In this document: one piece after another, positions 8,586 to 16,747 of the stretch | How positions within the stretch are numbered: the stretch's first letter is position 1 | How the letters are laid out: each line of letters begins with the position of its first letter | Source: J054 sp965221985 | Lineage (GTDB): Bacteria; Pseudomonadota; Gammaproteobacteria; Steroidobacterales; GCA-2729495 | Direction: 5' to 3' | Assembly (NCBI GenBank): GCA_965221985.1 | Contig: OZ244928.1 | Location: 1,240,001 to 1,304,000 of the forward strand | DNA: 64,000 nucleotides | Notes under the pieces: generated by a model | What the model was told of the DNA's origin: nothing | Seen by the model: the letters and a program-made list of their open reading frames with translations, nothing else | Database searches by the model: none | Position numbers and translations under genes: made by a program

Positions 8586-9451
8586 GGCATGAGATTCCCG
8601 CTATTCATGGAGCTTTTGGCCGACGCCTTCCGAAACGCCAATACCACATTGGCCGGCGCCGGAAGCCGCAGACTCAGCCGCGCCGCGGTTTGCTGGAGTA
8701 TTTCCCAATCTTCATTAGCAATCAGTTTATTAATAACTGTCAATTCTGGCACAGTCACCTCGAGGCCGGCGAGACAGGGGGGTGGCGGCAAATCAACATG
8801 CTCATCGCGAGAAAACACCAAGCGCGCGTTTGGAAGTTCAATGCAATACTCGCTATCTGTCTGCGTTTGCATGGTAATGGGTAGCCAACGCGCCATTGAT
8901 TCCGCGGGTTCTTCGGCCCGTATCAGAACGGCCGAAATGTCTAATGCCGTATTGGGATGGTTTTGCACGGCCGCTTGATAGACGAGATCGGGTCTTTGAT
9001 TGTCCACATAGCACACCAGGCCATCGGGTATATCGCGACTGGGTAGCATCCACCAGCGAAACTTTGCTCTGCCATGGCGCTCGCCGTAGGCAATTTCACG
9101 AGTAGCGGTTTGCAGTTTGCTTGGGTGTTTGTTGGCCTGGCAAGCACGCTGGTGTGCGAACTCAATATCGTCGGCGCGTAACGCCAGGATATGGAGTCCT
9201 TCATGGCGTGACAGAAAGGGCTCCAGATGATTACCCGTGCTTTGATCGGGAACGGCGCTCAACTCTATATAAGTGTGGCCGAGCACAATATGGGCGCTGA
9301 TTTGACCCAGGGGGATGCGCTGGCCGCCATCATCCAGCCCGTAGAGGGCTTCCGGCTTCGTCGGTGCGAACCCGAGGCTCTTAAAGATCTTAAGCAGAGC
9401 TTCTAGGTTTCGGCAGGCGAAGCCGAGATGATCCAATTCTGGTGATTTCAT
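8582..9451 (-). CDS. VOC-superfamily (glyoxalase-like domain) protein
   Basis: A 289-residue protein of the vicinal-oxygen-chelate fold. The N-terminal module reads ELDHLGFACRNLEALLKIF, with the His expected for a metal ligand, followed by SAHIVLGHTYIELSAV. The overall pattern resembles the glyoxalase-like family that carries two degenerate VOC repeats. VOC enzymes include extradiol dioxygenases, lyases and isomerases; which reaction applies here is not determinable. It is the first gene of the leftward operon with the MFS permease (four-base overlap). Its start is 85 bases from the divergent receptor start, and that short region has the repeat GTGGACG at 9467 and 9480. Confidence 0.75.
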   Translation of the reverse strand: MKSPELDHLGFACRNLEALLKIFKSLGFAPTKPEALYGLDDGGQRIPLGQISAHIVLGHTYIELSAVPDQSTGNHLEPFLSRHEGLHILALRADDIEFAHQRACQANKHPSKLQTATREIAYGERHGRAKFRWWMLPSRDIPDGLVCYVDNQRPDLVYQAAVQNHPNTALDISAVLIRAEEPAESMARWLPITMQTQTDSEYCIELPNARLVFSRDEHVDLPPPPCLAGLEVTVPELTVINKLIANEDWEILQQTAARLSLRLPAPANVVLAFRKASAKSSMNSGNLMP

Positions 9452-9536
9452 GGTTCAGACCGACTAGTGGACGCTTCTCGTGGACGGCTGTGGTAATTTC
9501 ACTGCACTAGGTATTGAACATAACAGGGGTAAGGCC

Positions 9537-11752
9537 GTGAGCATTCGTAAATTCGCAACAATCGCCGTCATTTTCGCGTTTGCCTTTGCCGGCGTGGCCC
9601 ACGGCCAGATCGAGGACATCGTGGTCACGGCGGAAAAGCGTGAAGCCAATTTGCAGGATACCTCTATCGCCATCGCGGCGTTTTCCGGCGACTCCTTGCG
9701 TGATTTGCAATTGGAGGAAATCCAGGATGTGATTTTGCGAACACCCAGCATGGCCTTCAGCCGTGCGGGTGGCGAAGGGCAAATCTATATTCGCGGTATC
9801 GGCAGCAACCTGCTGGGTATAGGTAAGATTCAAGTGTCGCCATTCATCAAGATGGCGTCTATCTCGGCCGGCCCAATCTGACCCTGACGCAATTCTTGGA
9901 TGTGGAGCGCGTGGAAATACTGCGTGGACCCCAGGGCACTCTGTATGGACGCAATGCCACCGCGGGGGTTGTGAACGTGATATCCAAGAAATCGGGAGAT
10001 GAATTTGAAGGTTACGCTTCGGCCTACTACGGCAACTTCGATCGTATTGAACTCGAAACGGCGGTAGGTGGCCCGCTGTCTAGTAATACCGGATTTCGCA
10101 TTGCGGGCCGCTGGGCCGAGGACGATGGCTACACCGACGATCTTGATCCCCGCGGCGGCGATACCGTTGATGACATGGATGTTTGGTCCGTGCGCGGTAT
10201 TTTTGATTTTCAGGCTGGTGATCTCCTAGATGGGGAATTTATCGCCGAGTATGGTGAGTCAGACAACGGCAATCGCAGTGTGCAGCGGCGCGACCGTCAG
10301 CATCTGTCGCAGCTGGGTGATGGTCAGCCGGATGCGGTAGGTGGCGGGGCAGCCTTTGGCTGTCCCGGCTGTCCGGCGCAGCAAAACCCGGACTTTGACG
10401 AGACCCGCAATGAGCTGCCCAGCTTCCATGAGTGGGATGTGCTGGGACTTACAGCCACCTTTAGCATTGATATCGGCAACGACATGGAGCTGGTCTCGAT
10501 TACGGGCTACCGTGATTTCGAAGACGAATTCAGTTTCAACACCGACGGCGTTGAGGCCAGTGTTACCGAGACCCAGTACCGAAGAGAAGCGGAACAAATC
10601 ACCCAAGAGCTTCGATTGTCCGGCAGCAACGGTAGTGTTGACTGGCTGATCGGCGGCTATCTCATGAAAGAAGACAAAGAGGAAAACCTCGGTTTGCCGG
10701 CTAGAAAGTTTGGTGGCTCATTCAATATTTTCGCCACCAACGAAACCACGGCCTATGCCTTATTCGGCCAAAGCACTTTTCCCGTGATGGATCGATTGGA
10801 TCTCACCTTGGGTATGCGTTTGAACAAGGAAGAGAAAGACGATTGCTCCGCGTCCCAATTTTTGAACGGGCAATTTGACGGGCTGAACAATCCAATGGCT
10901 GGCGTTGCGGATGTTTGCGCTGCTGGAGATCGGGATGATGATTGGCGCGAGTGGACACCCAAGCTTGGCCTCGACTATCGGCTCAACGACGATGTCTTGC
11001 TGTATGCCTCCGCCACCACGGGCTTCAAGTCAGGTGGCACGAACTCCTTGGCACCTGGATCCGCACCCTTCGATCAGGAAGAGTTGGACAGCTACGAAAT
11101 TGGCATGAAGTCCGATATTGCGGACGGTCGAATTCGGCTTAACCTAGCGGCGTTTTTCTACGATTACAGCGACTTGCAGGTATCAACCTTTGATGCAACC
11201 ACGGGCACCACGCGCATTGAGAATGCCGCCAGCGCTGAGGTTCTTGGCGCGGAAGCTGATCTTGCAGTCAATTTCATGGACAACCTGGTGTGGAATCTAG
11301 GTGTGTCGTGGCTTGATACGGAGTACCAAGGCTTTGTAACCACCAACGGCAGCAATCCGAATCCTATTGTTGTGGATCTATCCGGCAACAATCTCACGAA
11401 CGCTCCGGACTTGAAATTCGTGACGAATCTGCGCTGGGATCTCGATCTGTTTTATTTGTTCGCCCAGTACAGTTGGCAGGACGATGTGTTTCATTCGCAG
11501 TTTAACGAAGCCGTCATTGGCCAGGATAGCTATGGCTTACTGGATATGCGTGCTGGTTTCTCATTCGGTCAGAATGACGAGTGGGAAGTGTCCGCCATTG
11601 TGAAAAATGCGACGGACGAAGAGTATTACCAAAATTCGGTACGTTTCACGTCTTTGAGCAATGGCACGACGGATCCAACCCAAGTGGGCGCCGCCCTCGG
11701 TTACCCGGGTGAGGGCCGTAGCTACGGTGCGCAGATTCGTTACAGCTTCTAA
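9537..11752 (+). pseudogene. TonB-dependent receptor with one frameshift
   Basis: Outer-membrane beta-barrel transporter of about 738 residues if restored. GTG at 9537 (AGGGG upstream) starts a signal peptide ending near VAHGQ, followed by the plug (EDIVVTAEKREANLQDT, IYIRGIGSNLLGIG). The frame then shifts. After GGTATAGGTAA (about 9816-9826) the plug continues in another frame as SVAIHQDGVYLGRPN, then DVERVEILRGPQGTLYGRNA, through the barrel to the terminal GRSYGAQIRYSF. A single missing base near 9824-9826 restores the family pattern GIG-x-DSSVAIHQDG. The rest is intact with no other stop, so this is a very recent mutation, programmed slippage or a sequencing error. It heads the rightward group with the cupin and hydrolase genes. 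Confidence 0.85.
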
Positions 11753-11771
11753 GGCGATGCGGTTAGCCGAT

Positions 11772-11800
11772 CGGCCGGGCCCGCACTAATGGCCCGGCCG
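11772..11800 (+). terminator. Strong hairpin between TonB receptor and cupin gene
   Basis: CGGCCGGGCC, a nine-base loop and GGCCCGGCCG form a perfect 10-bp GC-rich stem. It sits 19 bases after the receptor stop. No long T run follows (CACTGCATGTTTATT), so it may stabilise the receptor mRNA end or partly attenuate read-through rather than fully terminate. It covers the first possible ATG (11789) of the next gene, which argues for the later start at 11807. Confidence 0.6.
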
Positions 11801-11806
11801 CACTGC

Positions 11807-12637
11807 ATGTTTATTCAGGCGCAATGCCTGCCTTGGCAAACGGGGATGTATGCGTCCGGGCGCGACGATGTTGAGATTAAGATTCTCAGCATGGACGAAG
11901 CGGGTACGGATTCCACCTGTATTGTTCGATATCCAACTGCTTGGCAGCGCGACGCACATTGGGTATCAGCCCACGAAGAATTCTTGGTCTTGGACGGCAG
12001 CATCGAAATCAACGGTCAGTGCTACGAAAAACACAGCTACGGTTTCTTACCCGCTGGCTATGCACGTAGCTCCGCCAAGAGCAGCGAGGGCGCGGTGTTG
12101 CTTACGATGTTCTACGATTTGCCTGCAACCCACCGGGGTCATCCGCCGTCCGATTTGTTGGATGAAAAATTGTTGGTTGCCTACGTAAACCCCATGAACA
12201 TGGCTTGGGATCCTGGGCTGGTGGATCCGCAACTGGCGGCCGGTGTGGCGATCAAACCCTTGCGGGAAGACCCTTATACAAAGGAAGTTTCATTTCTGTA
12301 TTGCTCTCCACCGCATCGAGTGCCGCCTAACATGTCAAAGCCCCAATGGACTCATCCCATGGTTGAGGAGATTTATTGCCTAGAGGGCGAGTACGTTTGG
12401 GGAGATTGTGGGCGCATGGGGCCCGGCGGCTATGTTTGGTGGCGCGAAAATATATATCATGGCCCTTCCGGCACGGATACCGGCTATCATCTATTTGTTA
12501 GAACGGTCAACGGCCCGTTAGTCAACACTTTCGATAGCGTAGCCAAACCGTTTAACTGGAACCCCGAGTACCAACCGCAACTACCGCCTGAACATGCCAA
12601 GTATGCAAAGCCATATAAACATCCAAAAAACTATTGA
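11807..12637 (+). CDS. Double-cupin protein of unknown reaction
   Basis: About 276 residues with two cupin-like halves. The first contains HWVSAHEEFLVLDGSIEING and the second THPMVEEIYCLEGEYVWGD, each with the Glu-rich strand and small-residue turn of the cupin barrel. It resembles DUF4437/ChrR-type cupins. A metal site is likely from the His and Glu residues, but the reaction is unknown. The frame opens at 11789, inside the 10-bp hairpin stem-loop, so ATG 11807 is preferred; neither start has a clear ribosome site. The stop overlaps the first possible start of the hydrolase gene by four bases (TTGA), indicating co-translation. Its place beside the receptor suggests it acts on the imported compound or a breakdown product. 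Confidence 0.75.
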   Translation: MFIQAQCLPWQTGMYASGRDDVEIKILSMDEAGTDSTCIVRYPTAWQRDAHWVSAHEEFLVLDGSIEINGQCYEKHSYGFLPAGYARSSAKSSEGAVLLTMFYDLPATHRGHPPSDLLDEKLLVAYVNPMNMAWDPGLVDPQLAAGVAIKPLREDPYTKEVSFLYCSPPHRVPPNMSKPQWTHPMVEEIYCLEGEYVWGDCGRMGPGGYVWWRENIYHGPSGTDTGYHLFVRTVNGPLVNTFDSVAKPFNWNPEYQPQLPPEHAKYAKPYKHPKNY

Positions 12638-13269
12638 TTACCGTGGCCGATAAGTACGCGGAATCTGGGTATTCCACCGAGCGCACCGGTTTCGGTACAA
12701 ATCTCGCGGTGCTAGTCGTGGATTTGCACGTTGCTTTCACCGATTCGAGATATCCCTTGGGCCGCCTGCCCATGGTGCATCAAGCGACCGATAATACGGC
12801 CCGATTATTGGAGCTTGCCCGGCGTAAGGGTCTGCCAGTTGCCAAGTGTTACACCGCTTACGGCAGCGAGGCCGACATGCCACGGTGGAAAGTTGCTGAT
12901 GTGCATGATCACTTTTTCTATGGCGACCCATCTAACGAGTTAGATCCGCGTGTACACGACCCGGAATATGACTTCACTTTTTGCAAATCGGCGCCGTCGA
13001 TTTTCTTTTTGACGCCGCTAATCACATTCTTGGCGAAACATAAAATCGACACCACGATTATTACAGGCTGCACGACCAGTGGCTGCGTGCGAGCTTCCGT
13101 TGTAGATGCTTTTTCCTACGGATTTCGCGTTGTGGTTCCCGAAGAGTGTGTGGGCGATGCCGACGAAGGGCCGCATCGGCAAAACTTGATCGATGTGGAT
13201 CGGAGATATGCAGACGTCATGCCCATGGCCGAGGTCACGGCGCATTTGAATGCATTGCCCAACGCTTAG
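12634..13269 (+). CDS. Isochorismatase-fold cysteine hydrolase
   Basis: A 211-residue cysteine hydrolase of the isochorismatase / N-carbamoylsarcosine amidase superfamily. The catalytic triad is visible: D30 in VLVVDLHVAF, K118 in FCKSAPS and C151 in GCTTSGCVRAS. Relatives cleave C-N bonds in N-carbamoyl compounds, nicotinamide or maleamate, or vinyl ethers; the substrate here is unknown. The start is TTG 12634 (coupled to the cupin stop) or GTG 12643. With the receptor, cupin, VOC and MFS genes it suggests degradation of a nitrogen-containing small molecule, which is inference. A 198-base gap without features follows. Confidence 0.88.
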   Translation: MITVADKYAESGYSTERTGFGTNLAVLVVDLHVAFTDSRYPLGRLPMVHQATDNTARLLELARRKGLPVAKCYTAYGSEADMPRWKVADVHDHFFYGDPSNELDPRVHDPEYDFTFCKSAPSIFFLTPLITFLAKHKIDTTIITGCTTSGCVRASVVDAFSYGFRVVVPEECVGDADEGPHRQNLIDVDRRYADVMPMAEVTAHLNALPNA

Positions 13270-13467
13270 CGGTACGCGGTGCCGCGAGCCCGTCGATTCT
13301 CGGTTCGTCCTCACGCTCCTACAGCCGGTTATGCTGAAGCTCACTAGTGACCGCGGGCTCGTCACACCGTTGGTATTGGCTCGGGTAAAATCCAGGAGTG
13401 CGTGCTTGGCAAAGCATCAGACAGCACTGGCCTTAGGCGATGGCCCCGTAGCGAGATTTTCAACAAG

Positions 13468-14211
13468 ATGCGTCGACTCTTAAAGCAGTGGTTTAAGCAA
13501 TCTAGTCACACTAGCCACGCGGACGCGCCTGCCGAGGTGTTTGCCGTGCAAGGCCGGCTGCTCGAGGCCGCCGGCATAACCAATCCGGTGATCCTCGATG
13601 TCGGCGCGCATTTGGGCGAGACCATTGGCCGCTACAAAGAGGTCTTCGCCACGCCTCGAATCTATAGCTTTGAGCCCTTCCCCGAAAATGCCGCGCGACT
13701 GGCAACCGATTTCGCCGACGATCCCGCCGTTACCATCATCCCCATGGCCGTAGCAGATAAGGCCGGCCGGAAAACGTTTTTTGTCAACGGTTATGACGCG
13801 ACCAATTCCTTGCTAAAGCGGCCTGAAGGCGGTCGCCAATACTACCCAGCCGATGCGGGTCATGTCACTGAGATTGAAGTGGATGTCACGAGTCTTGATG
13901 AATTCATATCATCAAAGAACCTCCCAGAAATCCATATTTTGAAAATGGATATTCAAGGGGGCGAATTAATGGCTCTGCAAGGAGCTTTGCAAGCTCTTCG
14001 GTCGCGTTCTATTTCCTTGATCTACACCGAAGCCATGTTTACGGAACTGTATGCGAATAATCCACTATTCTTTTCGCTTTGGCAGTTATTGCACGATGAG
14101 GACTATTCCCTCGTTAACCTATTTGACTTGCATACAGCGGAAAATGGGCAGCTGACTTATGGCGATGCTTTGTTCGCTAGTGCGGAATTTCGTCGTAGCT
14201 ATATTGATTGA
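13468..14211 (+). CDS. FkbM-family SAM-dependent methyltransferase
   Basis: About 247 residues with the class I methyltransferase fold of the FkbM family. The SAM-binding loop is VILDVGAHLGETIGRY, near residue 41, followed by IYSFEPFPENAARL, which carries the acidic ribose-binding residue. The motif ILKMDIQGGELMALQGA is typical of FkbM enzymes. Relatives O-methylate sugars or polyketides. The frame opens at 13402, but ATG 13468 (MRRLLKQWFKQ) fits the family better. The stop overlaps the sulfotransferase start (TGATG). It opens a run of glycan-modifying genes, so sugar O-methylation is the likely role. Confidence 0.87.
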   Translation: MRRLLKQWFKQSSHTSHADAPAEVFAVQGRLLEAAGITNPVILDVGAHLGETIGRYKEVFATPRIYSFEPFPENAARLATDFADDPAVTIIPMAVADKAGRKTFFVNGYDATNSLLKRPEGGRQYYPADAGHVTEIEVDVTSLDEFISSKNLPEIHILKMDIQGGELMALQGALQALRSRSISLIYTEAMFTELYANNPLFFSLWQLLHDEDYSLVNLFDLHTAENGQLTYGDALFASAEFRRSYID

Positions 14212-14894
14212 TGCTACAGAATTTCTTACATCAGCGACGGTGTCGTCGAGCCATCGTAAACGTTCGCCGCAATGGATTCTGGTTTGTGGATATTCCCAGG
14301 ACTTCATCCTCGAGCATTCGCGCTGAACTCGGCAGACAGTTTGGTGACCCTTATGGCAAAGCCAATTTGATCCCGGAGTATAGCCAGTCACAGAGTTTTG
14401 ACGACCATACGCCAGCGTTTCAAATCCGTGATCGCATTGGAAAATCAAGCTGGAATAAGTGCTTTACCTTTACCTTCGTGCGCAATCCTTGGGATCGCTT
14501 GGCATCAATTTTTCGATACCGTGAGCGCGTTCAAGCCATTCCCACTGGGCTGTCTTTTCGCGACTATGTGCTACAGTTTTTGTCGCCCCGCTATTTGAAC
14601 CCCTTGTCTGCTCATCATGGGCACTTCTATTACTACAGCATGGCCGAATATATACTGGATGAGCAAGACAATCTGATTGTTGACTACATTGGTCGCTTTG
14701 AAAACCGCGAACGGGATCTGAAGAACATCGCGGACCGGATTGGTTGCCCGTCGCTAGGGCAGGTACACTTGCAGCGCACGAATGATGCCTCATCTCATTA
14801 TTCGTCACACTACGATAGCGAGACTCGTGACATTGTTGCGCACGTATTTAAGCGCGATATCGAGATGTTTGACTATAGCTTTGATGAGGCTTGA
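14211..14894 (+). CDS. Sulfotransferase-family protein
   Basis: A 227-residue PAPS-dependent sulfotransferase. The 5'-phosphosulfate loop is FVDIPRTSSSSIRAEL near residues 25-40. The 3'-phosphate motif is FVRNPWDRLASIFRYRE, around R91-R96. The loop departs from the commoner PKTAGTS pattern but keeps the Pro-basic-Thr-Ser run. The family sulfates carbohydrates, so together with the FkbM and GT genes it suggests a sulfated surface glycan. The ATG overlaps the previous stop codon; the alternative TTG at 14208 adds one residue. Confidence 0.85.
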   Translation: MLQNFLHQRRCRRAIVNVRRNGFWFVDIPRTSSSSIRAELGRQFGDPYGKANLIPEYSQSQSFDDHTPAFQIRDRIGKSSWNKCFTFTFVRNPWDRLASIFRYRERVQAIPTGLSFRDYVLQFLSPRYLNPLSAHHGHFYYYSMAEYILDEQDNLIVDYIGRFENRERDLKNIADRIGCPSLGQVHLQRTNDASSHYSSHYDSETRDIVAHVFKRDIEMFDYSFDEA

Positions 14895-14953
14895 GGCTGG
14901 ACGTTAGCTTGGAAGCCGAATCTAAATCGGTTTTTCTAGTTTGGAAACGACAA

Positions 14954-15646
14954 ATGGGCGCAATTACTTTTTCCTTGGATAAAAAGTTGCTCGATTTTTT
15001 CGTCGCTGAGATGAATATCGAGGTGTTCGTTGAAACCGGGACCTTCAAGGGCGATTCTTTAGCGGCCGCGAGCGAAGTCATTAGAGAATGTCATTCCGTT
15101 GAGCTTTCAAAGGAGTATTTCTCACTCGCGAGGCAAAGGTTCTCGCAACAGCCGAACGTTCATCTGAATCTAGGCGATTCGGCCGAATACCTAAGTAATT
15201 TGGCATCCGAATTGGTAAATAGGCCCACATTGTATTGGCTCGATGCGCACTGGTGCGTTGCGGATAATACCGCCGGCGACGAGTCCCAAAGTCCGCTGCT
15301 GGAAGAAATTAAGGCACTGGGTAAGCTGGGTGCTGCTAGCGTGCTCTGCATCGATGATGCAAGGCTGTATCTTTGTCCGCCGCCAGCGCCTCACCGTTAC
15401 GCTGATTGGCCGGATTTCCACGGTTTAATGCAGGTGATTCAAGCCTGTGCGCCCGAGCATCGCAGTATGATTCTAAACGATGTGTTTATCGTTTATCCGG
15501 CGGCGCTTTACGATTCTTTACGCCGTTTTGCCTATGAACACGGCGTGGACTGGCTGCACTATGCCGATCTTATATTGCGGCCTCCGCCACCTCCGCCGCC
15601 CCGCAAGAGGAAATTCTGGCGCCGCGTTTTTCGGCCTAGTAAATAG
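14954..15646 (+). CDS. Class I methyltransferase-like protein with polyproline tail
   Basis: About 230 residues. The N-terminal region EVFVETGTFKGDSL resembles a SAM-binding loop, and CHSVELSKEYFSLARQRF gives the acidic strand-2 end of a Rossmann methyltransferase. LYWLDAHWC and VLCIDDARLYLCPPPAPHRYADW may shape a metal or substrate site. The C-terminus is unusual: seven consecutive prolines followed by RKRKFWRRVF, a basic amphipathic tail that could bind the membrane. Translating the proline run would need EF-P. The frame opens at TTG 14891 (overlapping the sulfotransferase stop), but ATG 14954 precedes the conserved start. Its position in the glycan group suggests sugar modification. Confidence 0.7.
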   Translation: MGAITFSLDKKLLDFFVAEMNIEVFVETGTFKGDSLAAASEVIRECHSVELSKEYFSLARQRFSQQPNVHLNLGDSAEYLSNLASELVNRPTLYWLDAHWCVADNTAGDESQSPLLEEIKALGKLGAASVLCIDDARLYLCPPPAPHRYADWPDFHGLMQVIQACAPEHRSMILNDVFIVYPAALYDSLRRFAYEHGVDWLHYADLILRPPPPPPPRKRKFWRRVFRPSK

Positions 15647-15674
15647 GTTTTTCTAAGCAGCCAAGATTAACAAG

Positions 15675-16697
15675 TTGGAAACGACTCAACAGAACGGTAA
15701 TCGGCGTTTGCCCATCGGCGTTGTCGTTCCGACCTTAAACGCCATGTCCATGTTGCCTGAGCATTTGGAAACAGTGCGGGAATGGTTGGATCTGGTTGCC
15801 GAAGTCGTGGTTGTTGATAGCGAGTCCACCGATGGGACCTTAGAGTTGCTCAAAAGCGAACTTAGCGCGTCGAATTGCCGCTTCTTTACTCGCCCAAAGG
15901 GACTCTATGAGTCTTGGAATTACGGCATCGCTAAAGTCAAATCGCGCTATACCTACATATCAACCATTGGTGATGCGCTGACGCGAGAAGGGCTAGAGCA
16001 TTTATATGCTGTTGCGAACTCCACAGAAGCTGATGTCGTGATTAGTCCGCCGAAATTTATCGATGACGCCGGCCAGCACATGCCAGAGTGGCAGTGGCCG
16101 ATTAACGAATTGATAGAGCTGCTGGAAATTGACTCCCCAAGCATTGTTGATCGTTGGACCTTGTTCATATTTGGTTTTCTGTCAATTCCTAATGCCATTC
16201 TGGGTAGCTCGGCTAGCAATTTGTATCGTTCGGAGATCCTTCAGGATTCGCCCTTTCCCACGGAACATGGAACCGGTGGTGACGGTGCTTGGTTTCTGGC
16301 ACGTTGCCTAGATATTCTTGTAGCGATAACGCCAAGGGAAATTAGTACTTTCCGCCAACATGACAAGGCTTATGACCCATCGCAGTATGCTGTTAGCGAC
16401 CGCGACGAACGTTTACGTCAGCTAGTTTTTTCGAGTTTAGAGGCTGCATCCGTGGGTAACGAAGACCTGGCGCGTGAGGCTAGTTCGCGGGGAATTGTTG
16501 GAATTTTACGGGAAGCCCAAGCTAGCGCTCGCTGCAGACAAGCGCTAAACAAGATAAGGAAAACTTCTAGTTGGCCCTGGTATTTTCATCCACAGGCTTG
16601 GCGTTTGCGCTGGGGGCGTGATCGATTTCGTCGAAATGAGCAGAAAATGTTGGCCGATATAGCAAGGGAATATGCGGCTCTTAAGGGTTCTAGTTGA
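15675..16697 (+). CDS. Family 2 glycosyltransferase
   Basis: A 340-residue GT-A fold glycosyltransferase. The nucleotide-binding N-terminus is IGVVVPTLNAMSMLPEHL with VVVDSESTDGTLELL, then FFTRPKGLYESWNYGIAK and YISTIGDALT, where the acidic metal site is expected. The C-terminal half is basic and may contact membrane or a lipid-linked acceptor. The only start that includes the conserved strand is TTG 15675, with no good ribosome site. Just upstream, two short segments (GGTTTTTCTA and TTGGAAACGAC) recur from before the preceding gene. Last of the rightward glycan genes; it converges with the GT4 pair at 16748. Confidence 0.87.
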   Translation: METTQQNGNRRLPIGVVVPTLNAMSMLPEHLETVREWLDLVAEVVVVDSESTDGTLELLKSELSASNCRFFTRPKGLYESWNYGIAKVKSRYTYISTIGDALTREGLEHLYAVANSTEADVVISPPKFIDDAGQHMPEWQWPINELIELLEIDSPSIVDRWTLFIFGFLSIPNAILGSSASNLYRSEILQDSPFPTEHGTGGDGAWFLARCLDILVAITPREISTFRQHDKAYDPSQYAVSDRDERLRQLVFSSLEAASVGNEDLAREASSRGIVGILREAQASARCRQALNKIRKTSSWPWYFHPQAWRLRWGRDRFRRNEQKMLADIAREYAALKGSS

Positions 16698-16747
16698 TTT
16701 TTTGGGTGGTCCTAGCCACCGCGTCATTTTTCGATGAGTTAGGCCAC

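Noticed and set aside
13250..13483. 77-residue frame between hydrolase and FkbM genes
   Set aside because: Overlaps both flanking genes out of frame and has no conserved features.
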